From Bog-756 sp963769905 (GTDB lineage Bacteria; Actinomycetota; Acidimicrobiia; Acidimicrobiales; RAAP-2): a stretch of 64,000 nucleotides of DNA. The notes beneath the pieces are model-generated. The model saw nothing but the letters and a program-made list of their open reading frames with translations. It did not search any database and was not told where the DNA came from. The stretch spans positions 1,240,001 to 1,304,000 of the forward strand of contig CAVYNG010000002.1 in the NCBI GenBank assembly GCA_963769905.1. The letters run 5' to 3'. Every line of letters begins with the position of its first letter. Positions within the stretch are counted from its first letter, which is position 1. Of the stretch, positions 58,568 to 64,000 are shown piece after piece. The translations under genes and the position numbers were made by a program.

Positions 58568-59634
58568 GGACGGTCGGAGTCGAGCTCGGGGAGCGGCGCT
58601 ACGAGGTCGTGATCGGCGAAGGTGCGGCCGAGCTGCTCGCCGGTGTGGTGTCCGCCGCCGTACCGAGTGCAGCCCGTGCCGCGGTGGTGACCCAGGCGGG
58701 GATCGGCTTCGCGGTCGACCCCGGACTCCCCTGCGAGGAGCTCGTGGTCCCCGACGGCGAGGCGGCCAAGTCGCTTGCGCAGGTCGAACTGCTCTGTCGC
58801 GCGTTCGCCCGCGCCGGGCTGAGCCGCTCGGACGTGGTCGTCGCCGTCGGCGGTGGGGTGGTGACCGACCTCGCCGGCTTCGCGGCCGCGAGCTACCTCC
58901 GCGGGATCGCCTACGTGAACGTGGCGACCTCGCTGCTCGCCCAGGTCGACGCTGCGATCGGCGGGAAGACCGGCGTGAACCTCCCCGAAGGAAAGAACCT
59001 GGTCGGTGCCTTCTGGCAGCCCCGAGCGGTCCTGTGCGACACCGCGGCACTCGCGACGCTGCCGCCTCGCGAGTGGTCCTCCGGCAGGGGCGAGATCGCC
59101 AAGTACGCACTCATCGAAGACGGCGGGCGCTCCCGAGGCGCCGGGTCCTTCCACGAGCTGCCTCTCGACGAGCAGATCGCCCGGTGCACGTCGCTCAAGG
59201 CGGTGGTGGTTGCCGCCGACGAGCGCGAGGGCGAGGGAAGGATGATCCTCAACTACGGGCACACCCTCGCCCACGCCCTCGAGGCCTCCGCCTTCGGCGC
59301 GGTGGACGGCGTCGACCTGCGCCACGGAGAGGCGGTCGCGGTGGGACTGGTCTTCGCCGCGCGGCTCGCGAGGAGGCTCGGCCGGATCGACGACGCGCGC
59401 GTCGAGCTGCATCGCCGGGTGGTCTCGTCCTTCGACCTCTCGCCCATGCTGCCCACCGGTACCGACCCCGAGGCAATCGTCTCGTTCATGACACGGGACA
59501 AGAAGGCTCGTCACGACCTCACCTTCGTCCTCGACGGGCCCGACGGCGTGGAGGTGGTGCGCGGCGTCGACGAGGACGACGTGATGGCTACCCTTGCCGA
59601 GATGGAACACCGTGCGGAAGTGGGATCGGGATGA
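58564..59634 (+). CDS. aroB: 3-dehydroquinate synthase
   Basis: A 356-residue NAD and metal-dependent enzyme that cyclises DAHP. VAVGGGVVTDLAGFAAASYLRGI (NAD loop), TSLLAQVDAAIGGKTGVN, GRGEIAKYALIED, YGHTLAHALEAS (metal His) and HGEAVAVGLVFAARLARR are all present. GTG 58564 overlaps aroK; its stop overlaps aroQ. Confidence 0.97.
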   Translation: MRTVGVELGERRYEVVIGEGAAELLAGVVSAAVPSAARAAVVTQAGIGFAVDPGLPCEELVVPDGEAAKSLAQVELLCRAFARAGLSRSDVVVAVGGGVVTDLAGFAAASYLRGIAYVNVATSLLAQVDAAIGGKTGVNLPEGKNLVGAFWQPRAVLCDTAALATLPPREWSSGRGEIAKYALIEDGGRSRGAGSFHELPLDEQIARCTSLKAVVVAADEREGEGRMILNYGHTLAHALEASAFGAVDGVDLRHGEAVAVGLVFAARLARRLGRIDDARVELHRRVVSSFDLSPMLPTGTDPEAIVSFMTRDKKARHDLTFVLDGPDGVEVVRGVDEDDVMATLAEMEHRAEVGSG

Positions 59635-60083
59635 GCGGCGCACGGACCATCGTGCTCCTCTCGGGCCCGAACCTCGACCTGCTCGGGGAACGCGAGCCCG
59701 AGATCTACGGCAGCCAGACGTTGAAGGACCACGTCGCCGCGGCCACCGCGGCCGCTGCCGACCACGGGTATGCAGTCGAGCACGTCCAGTCGAACCACGA
59801 AGGTGACCTGATCGAAGCGGTGCACGCGGCGCGCGGATCGGCGGACGCGATCATCGTGAACGCGGGCGCCCTCTCCCACACCTCGTGGTCCCTCCACGAC
59901 GCCCTTGCCGCCTTCGACGGTGTGGTGGTCGAGCTCCACCTGTCCAACCCCGCAGCCCGCGAGCCGTTCCGCCACACCTCGACCATCGCACCGGTGGCCG
60001 ACGGATGTGTGGCCGGCTTCGGCGGACTCGGGTACCCGCTCGCCGTCCAGGCGGTGGTCTCGTTGCTCGCCGGAGACGAGTGA
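59631..60083 (+). CDS. aroQ: type II 3-dehydroquinate dehydratase
   Basis: A dodecameric flavodoxin-like enzyme of 150 residues. LLSGPNLDLLGEREPEIYG (the catalytic loop, with a serine where most have N), VQSNHEGDLIEAVHAARG, IIVNAGALSHTSWSLHDAL with the catalytic His region, ELHLSNPAAREPFRHTS and GFGGLGYPLAV. It is the type II form common in actinobacteria. Confidence 0.95.
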   Translation: MSGARTIVLLSGPNLDLLGEREPEIYGSQTLKDHVAAATAAAADHGYAVEHVQSNHEGDLIEAVHAARGSADAIIVNAGALSHTSWSLHDALAAFDGVVVELHLSNPAAREPFRHTSTIAPVADGCVAGFGGLGYPLAVQAVVSLLAGDE

Positions 60084-61234
60084 CCCCCGGCTCCGCCCCC
60101 GGTCTGCCACCGCTCGAAGTGAATGGGCGGATCGCTCGCCTCCGGCGAGCCCTCGCGGACGCCGGCGAGGGGGGCGAGCGGATCGACGCCCTGTTGGTCA
60201 CCAACCCGGTCAACATCCGGTGGCTCACCGGGTTCTCCGGTTCCGCCGGCGTATTGCTCGTGCTGCCGACGGAGGCCCTCCTCACCACCGACGGCCGGTA
60301 CCGGTCGCAATCGACCGAACAGCTGGCATCTGCCGGCGTCGACCGCGAGGTCGAGGTGGCGGTCGGAGGGGTCGCCTCCCAGCGCGAGGCGGTGGTCGCG
60401 GCAGCATCCGGGGTGGCGACGCTCGGTCTCGAGGCCGATCACGTGACCTGGTCCGCGCAGCGGGTCTGGGCCGAGCTCCTTCCGGCGGTCCACGTCGAGC
60501 CGACCCGCGGAACGGTCGAGCGGCTGCGCGCGGTCAAGGACCCGGGGGAGCTCGCCCGTATGGCACGCGCCGCGTCTATCGCCGACGACGCGCTCGGCGC
60601 AGTCCTCCCGCTGCTCGCCGGGGCCGGAGGTCCCCGCGGGACGATCACCGAAGCGCACTTCGCAGCCGAGCTGGACCACGCCATGCGCGAGCGCGGCGCC
60701 GAGGAGCGTGCGTTCGAGACGATCGTCGCCGCCGGCGAGGACTCGGCCAAACCGCACGCCCGCCCGAGCGACCGTCCGATCCGGACCGGTGACGCGGTCG
60801 TGGTCGACTTCGGTGCGGTGTTCGACGGGTACCGCTCGGACATGACCCGGACCTTCTGGATCGGGGGCGAGCCGCCCGGTGAGATGGGGCGGGTCTTCGA
60901 AGTGGTCGCCGAGGCGCAACGTGCGGGCGTCGCGTCGGTGAGGGCCGGCATCGCTGCGGGTGCCGTCGACGAGGTGTGCCGCGATCTGATCGCGGCAGCC
61001 GGTTGGGCCGAGCGCTTCGAGCACGGAACCGGGCACGGCGTCGGCCTCGACATCCACGAAGCGCCGTCGGTGGCTCCCGGGTCGACTGCTATCCTCGAAT
61101 CCGGCACCGTGGTCACCGTGGAGCCGGGTGTGTACCTTCCCGGGGTTGGCGGGGTTCGCATCGAGGACACCCTGGCCGTGACCGAGGACGGGTCCCGGTC
61201 GCTCACCACGTTCCCGAAGGAAGTCGCGCTCTGA
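60080..61234 (+). CDS. Xaa-Pro aminopeptidase-like M24 peptidase
   Basis: A pita-bread metallopeptidase of 384 residues. N-terminal creatinase domain (LLVTNPVNIRWLTGFSGSAG, LTTDGRYRSQ), then the catalytic domain with metal ligands in VVDFGAVFDGYRSDMTRTFW, HGTGHGVGLDIHEAP, GTVVTVEPGVYLPGVGGVRIEDTL. The DAP/PepQ neighbourhood before efp is a frequent arrangement in Gram-positive bacteria. GTG 60080 overlaps the aroQ stop as GTGA. Confidence 0.93.
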   Translation: MTPGSAPGLPPLEVNGRIARLRRALADAGEGGERIDALLVTNPVNIRWLTGFSGSAGVLLVLPTEALLTTDGRYRSQSTEQLASAGVDREVEVAVGGVASQREAVVAAASGVATLGLEADHVTWSAQRVWAELLPAVHVEPTRGTVERLRAVKDPGELARMARAASIADDALGAVLPLLAGAGGPRGTITEAHFAAELDHAMRERGAEERAFETIVAAGEDSAKPHARPSDRPIRTGDAVVVDFGAVFDGYRSDMTRTFWIGGEPPGEMGRVFEVVAEAQRAGVASVRAGIAAGAVDEVCRDLIAAAGWAERFEHGTGHGVGLDIHEAPSVAPGSTAILESGTVVTVEPGVYLPGVGGVRIEDTLAVTEDGSRSLTTFPKEVAL

Positions 61235-61794
61235 TGTCAGTGTCCACCAACGATCTCCGCAACGGCATGACCCTCGATCTTCCCGAGGGTCTGTTCAACG
61301 TCGTCGAGTTCCAGCACGTGAAGCCGGGCAAGGGCGGCGCGTTCGTCCGTACCAAGCTGAAGAACCAGCGAACCGGCGCGGTCATCGAGCGCACCTACCG
61401 GGCGGACGAGAAGCTCGAGCAGGCCATCATCGACAAGCGGGAGATGCAATTCCTCTACCGCGACAGCAGCTCCTACGTGTTCATGGACACGACCAGCTAC
61501 GAGCAGCTCCAGGTGGAGACCACCCAGTTGGGCGATGCCGCGAACTACCTGAAGGAGGGTGACGACGCCGTGCTCCAATTCTTCGGGTCGGAGATCGTCG
61601 GCGTCGACCTCCCCGCCGCGGTCGAGCTCACCGTCGCGGAGACCGAGCCCGGGCTCCAGGGCGACCGGGTGTCGGGTGCCCGCAAGCCGGCCACCGTCGA
61701 GACGGGTCTCGTCCTGCAGGTGCCCCTGTTCGTGAACCCCGGCGAGAGGATCAAGGTGGACACCCGGACCGGCGAGTACCTGACCCGGGCCTGA
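61234..61794 (+). CDS. efp: translation elongation factor P
   Basis: A protein of 186 residues in three beta domains that rescues ribosomes stalled at polyproline. The tip loop HVKPGKGGAFVRTK has Lys33, the position that is modified in some bacteria; in actinobacteria of the PGKGP/PGKGG type it is usually unmodified. NFYRDSSSYVF-like FLYRDSSSYVFMDTTSYEQ and the C-terminal GLVLQVPLFVNPGERIKVDTRTGEYL are typical. ATG 61234 overlaps the peptidase stop. Confidence 0.97.
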   Translation: MSVSTNDLRNGMTLDLPEGLFNVVEFQHVKPGKGGAFVRTKLKNQRTGAVIERTYRADEKLEQAIIDKREMQFLYRDSSSYVFMDTTSYEQLQVETTQLGDAANYLKEGDDAVLQFFGSEIVGVDLPAAVELTVAETEPGLQGDRVSGARKPATVETGLVLQVPLFVNPGERIKVDTRTGEYLTRA

Positions 61795-61823
61795 CGGCCG
61801 CGCCGCGACGGTCGCACGCCCTC

Positions 61824-62219
61824 ATGGACGCGCCAACCCGTCACCAGGCCCGCGAGCGCGCGCTCGAGTTGCTCTACGAGGCAGACCTGAAGGGTGAGGA
61901 ACCGAGCCGGGTGGTCGATGCCCTCGCTGTCCCTCCCGACCCGTTCACCGGGCGGCTGGTGCGCGCGGTGACCTCGCGCCGGAAGGAGATCGACCAGTTG
62001 ATCGACGGCACCTCGATCGGGTGGGACCTCGAGCGCATGGCGGTGGTCGACCGCAACGTGCTGCGCATTGCGGTCGCCGAGCTCCTCGAGTGCGACGACG
62101 TGCCGACCGCAGTGGTGCTCGACGAGGCGGTCGCGCTGGCGTCGGCCTACTCGACCGACGCTTCGGGGCGCTTCGTGAACGGGGTGCTCGCGACCCTCGC
62201 CGCGCAGGTGCGCGGCTGA
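61824..62219 (+). CDS. nusB: transcription antitermination factor NusB
   Basis: All-helical RNA-binding protein of 131 residues that works with NusE on rRNA operon transcripts. RHQARERALELLYEADLKG at the start, DRNVLRIAVAELLECDDVPTAVVLDEAVALASAYSTDASGRFVNGVLA (in several helices) is the signature block. efp-nusB is a common pair. Confidence 0.95.
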   Translation: MDAPTRHQARERALELLYEADLKGEEPSRVVDALAVPPDPFTGRLVRAVTSRRKEIDQLIDGTSIGWDLERMAVVDRNVLRIAVAELLECDDVPTAVVLDEAVALASAYSTDASGRFVNGVLATLAAQVRG

Positions 62220-62230
62220 GGCGAGCGAAG

Positions 62231-63772
62231 ATGACCAGCGACGCAGTGGACGCGCCGCTCGAGGCAGCCGAGGAAACTGCCGCGCGGTCGGGCCTCGGCG
62301 CGATCGATCCCCATCTGCGCCGGCTCGCGCTGGTCGTCGTGATCGGGACGATCATGTCGATCCTCGACACCACCATCGTGAACGTGGCGATCGCCACGCT
62401 GGCCCGCGACTTCCGGGCCCCTCTCTCCACGGTCCAATGGGTGAGCACCGGGTACCTGCTCGCGCTGGCGGCGGTCATCCCGCTGACCGGGTGGGCCGTC
62501 GAGCACTTCGGTGCCAAGCGCATGTGGATCGCGTCGCTCAGCGTGTTCCTCCTCGGCTCGGCGCTGTCCGGAGCCGCCTGGTCGGTCCAGAGCCTGATCG
62601 TCTTCCGGGTCCTGCAGGGTCTCGGTGGCGGGATGATCATGCCGATCGGCCAGTCGATCGTCGCGTCCGCGGCCGGCCCCCAGCGGATGGGTCGAGTGAT
62701 GAGCCTGCTCGGCGTCCCGATGCTGCTCGGACCCATCCTCGGCCCGGTGATCGGCGGGCTGATCCTCGACACGGTGTCGTGGCGGTGGATCTTCTACGTC
62801 AACGTGCCGATCGGCATCGTGGCGATCGCCCTCGCCCTCAGGTTCCTCCCCGAGCACCGGAACACCGGCGCGGTCCACCGGCTCGACGTGACCGGGTTCG
62901 TGCTGCTCTCGCCCGGGCTCGCCCTGATCGTCTACGGGCTGGCCCAAGCCGGGCAGGGGTCGCCGGTGAGCGTGCTGCTCCCCATCGCGTCGGGCGCGGC
63001 CTTGGTGGTGGCCTTCGTCCTCCATTCGCTGCGGTCGCGGATACCGCCGCTCATCGACGTGACGCTCTTCGCCAATCGATCCTTCTCGGCCGCGTCGGCG
63101 ACGACCTTCCTCTTCGGCGCGGCGCTCTTCGGTGGAATGTTGCTGCTTCCCCTCTACTATCAGGTGGTCCGCGGACAGAGCGCGCTCGCTGCCGGGCTGT
63201 TGATGGCGCCCCAGGGGATCGGCGCGGCGCTGGTGATGCCGCTCGCCGGTCGGCTCACCGACACCTACGGCGCCCGGCGGGTCGTGCCGGGCGGTCTGGT
63301 GATCGCGTCCGCGGGCACCTTCGCGTACACCCAGCTCGGCGCGCACACCAGCTTCACGCTGCTCGCGCTGTCGCTCTTCGTGCGCGGGATCGGCTTCGGG
63401 TTCGTGATGATGCCGGCCATTTCGGCCGCGTACGAGACGCTCTCGCACGACCAGGTCCCCCGGGCGTCGACCGCGGTGAACATCGTCCAGCGGGTGGGCG
63501 GGTCGATCGGGACCGCGCTGGTCGCGGTGGTGCTCGAGCACCAGATCGCCGTACAGGTCAGGGGGGTGACCGGCGGTCTCTCGGCCATCACGACCGGCTC
63601 GGTCGCCCAAAGAGTCCGGATCGCCCAGCCGCTCGCGTCGGCCTTTGCCAACACCTTCTGGTGGACGCTCGCGATGACCGTGGTCGCGTTGGTGCCCGCG
63701 TTGTTGCTCCGCGGACGGCGGACCGGACCGGTCCCGAGGCCGGTCGCCGCGGTCGAGGCGGTCGAGGCCTGA
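62231..63772 (+). CDS. MFS drug exporter, DHA2 family (14 TM helices)
   Basis: A protein of 513 residues with about 14 hydrophobic helices. LDTTIVNVAIATLARDFRA and QWVSTGYLLALAAVIPLTGW (motif D1 region), HFGAKRMWIASLSVFLLGSALSGAAW (motif A), RVLQGLGGGMIMPIGQSIVA (motif B) and LGPILGPVIGGLILDTVSWRWIFYVNVPIG (motif C) are those of EmrB/QacA exporters. The substrate is unknown. It starts 11 bases after nusB. A Pro/Val/Ala-rich tail follows the last helix. Confidence 0.93.
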   Translation: MTSDAVDAPLEAAEETAARSGLGAIDPHLRRLALVVVIGTIMSILDTTIVNVAIATLARDFRAPLSTVQWVSTGYLLALAAVIPLTGWAVEHFGAKRMWIASLSVFLLGSALSGAAWSVQSLIVFRVLQGLGGGMIMPIGQSIVASAAGPQRMGRVMSLLGVPMLLGPILGPVIGGLILDTVSWRWIFYVNVPIGIVAIALALRFLPEHRNTGAVHRLDVTGFVLLSPGLALIVYGLAQAGQGSPVSVLLPIASGAALVVAFVLHSLRSRIPPLIDVTLFANRSFSAASATTFLFGAALFGGMLLLPLYYQVVRGQSALAAGLLMAPQGIGAALVMPLAGRLTDTYGARRVVPGGLVIASAGTFAYTQLGAHTSFTLLALSLFVRGIGFGFVMMPAISAAYETLSHDQVPRASTAVNIVQRVGGSIGTALVAVVLEHQIAVQVRGVTGGLSAITTGSVAQRVRIAQPLASAFANTFWWTLAMTVVALVPALLLRGRRTGPVPRPVAAVEAVEA

Positions 63773-63794
63773 CTGCATCGGCGCATCGCGCGTG

Positions 63795-63800
63795 TAGAGT
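63795..63800 (+). promoter_or_regulatory. putative -10 element of pyrR
   Basis: TAGAGT, identical to the -10 of the mraZ promoter; no good -35 is visible 17 bases upstream. It predicts a start near 63807 and a leader that contains the PyrR hairpin. Confidence 0.4.
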
Positions 63801-63818
63801 CGAGGCCTGACCGTGAAG

Positions 63819-63836
63819 CGGGTCCCGTGAGGCCCG
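63819..63836 (+). promoter_or_regulatory. PyrR-binding RNA hairpin in the pyrR leader
   Basis: CGGG (63819-63822) pairs with CCCG (63833-63836), enclosing the loop TCCCGTGAGG. This matches the known PyrR RNA consensus ARUCCNGUGAGGYU except that the closing A-U pair is G-C. It ends 7 bases before the AGGAGG ribosome site of pyrR, so PyrR with UMP could block translation. No separate terminator hairpin is visible, unlike the Bacillus attenuator. Confidence 0.7.
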
Positions 63837-63854
63837 AACGGACAGGAGGACCAG

Positions 63855-64000
63855 GTGGCCGAACGCGAGCGCAGACACACCCGTCCGCGGGGTGCGGTGT
63901 TCGTTCCTCGAGTCCAGGTCATGTCGGCGGACGACGTTCGGCGGGCGATCACCCGGATGGCCCACGAGATCGCCGAGCGCAACGGCGGACTCGACCGGGT
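63855..64000 (+). CDS. pyrR: PyrR, pyrimidine operon regulator, 3' partial
   Basis: Only the first 48 codons are in the window. The sequence MSADDVRRAITRMAHEIAERNGGLDRV is the N-terminal helix region of PyrR (the family consensus has DDIxRALTRIAHEIxERN). Bifunctional RNA-binding regulator and uracil phosphoribosyltransferase. GTG 63855 has AGGAGG five bases upstream. A PyrR-type hairpin precedes it, so autoregulation is likely, and pyrB/pyrC are expected beyond the window. Confidence 0.9.
   Translation, partial: MAERERRHTRPRGAVFVPRVQVMSADDVRRAITRMAHEIAERNGGLDR

Noticed and set aside
1..64000. CRISPR arrays, insertion sequences, integrases, attachment sites, tRNA or rRNA genes, BGC or defence-island genes
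   Set aside because: None seen on either strand: no regularly spaced direct repeats, no transposase or integrase motifs, and no recognisable tRNA cloverleaf. The window reads as core chromosome.

Overview
This is a gene-dense, very GC-rich chromosomal segment from an actinobacterium. Lineage markers seen directly are the order lexA / LysM protein / nrdR, a DUF3040 gene upstream of mraZ, the order ftsZ-pgeF-yggS-sepF-yggT-divIVA, a DksA-type zinc-finger gene before lspA, the proteasome activator Bpa, a DUF3151 gene, and a futalosine-independent menaquinone set. An Acidimicrobiia-like placement is my inference; nothing in the window proves the class. I see no tRNA, rRNA, CRISPR array, transposase or prophage gene. 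Almost all the DNA looks like ordinary core chromosome.

Layout. (1) 1-2754: the succinylase lysine/meso-DAP genes dapC (5' end cut off)-dapD-dapE. (2) 2808-6696: lexA, divergent from an SOS-type LysM membrane protein across a region with three LexA boxes, then nrdR, a PIG-L deacetylase and DNA polymerase IV. (3) 6831-9897: DUF3040, ROK kinase, a small unknown gene, HNH nuclease and a lipoate-ligase-like gene broken by a frameshift. (4) 10063-28422: the division and cell wall cluster mraZ-rsmH-ftsL-ftsI-murE-mraY-ftsW-murG-murC-murB-ftsQ-ftsZ-pgeF-yggS-sepF-yggT-divIVA, followed by a DksA-like protein with a histone-H1-like tail, lspA and an RluD-type pseudouridine synthase. murF and murD are absent. 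(5) 29419-41493, mostly minus strand: a group-2 sigma-70 factor, a histidine phosphatase (plus strand), a flavin-type oxidase, an Rrf2 regulator, an unknown gene, dnaE, bpa with a phosphodiesterase, another unknown gene and a DUF255 thioredoxin-domain protein. (6) 41572-50826: an SDR, menE, menB, menA, menH and menD, an LCP wall-polymer ligase and a carotenoid oxygenase. (7) 50916-55913: tyrS, DUF3151, a lipoprotein, a flavin reductase, three small or unknown genes and an Nfu Fe-S protein. (8) 56007-64000: a prepilin peptidase, the shikimate run aroC-aroK-aroB-aroQ, a Xaa-Pro peptidase, efp, nusB, an MFS exporter and the start of pyrR.

How the parts fit. dapC/D/E supply the meso-diaminopimelate that MurE, which carries a DNPR motif, adds to the stem peptide. 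MraY and MurG make the lipid intermediates, FtsW/FtsI polymerise septal wall, FtsQ/L/Z/SepF/DivIVA organise division, and the LCP protein is expected to attach wall polymers. The LexA/LysM pair would link DNA damage to division arrest. The men genes make the respiratory quinone; the aro genes feed chorismate into it and into aromatic amino acids.

Regulatory signals. Besides the LexA boxes I see a promoter with TGG repeats before mraZ, a promoter before ftsZ, a PyrR-type RNA hairpin before pyrR, and a recurring TANNNT hexamer 6-8 bases before the start codon of at least 16 genes. That last pattern is the signature of leaderless mRNAs and was used here to choose several starts. The most interesting items are the leaderless pattern, the open, structured mraZ-rsmH gap, the missing murF/murD, the H1-tailed DksA protein, the PyrR hairpin and the frameshifted lipoate-ligase gene. 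I did not find a clearly new multi-gene system.
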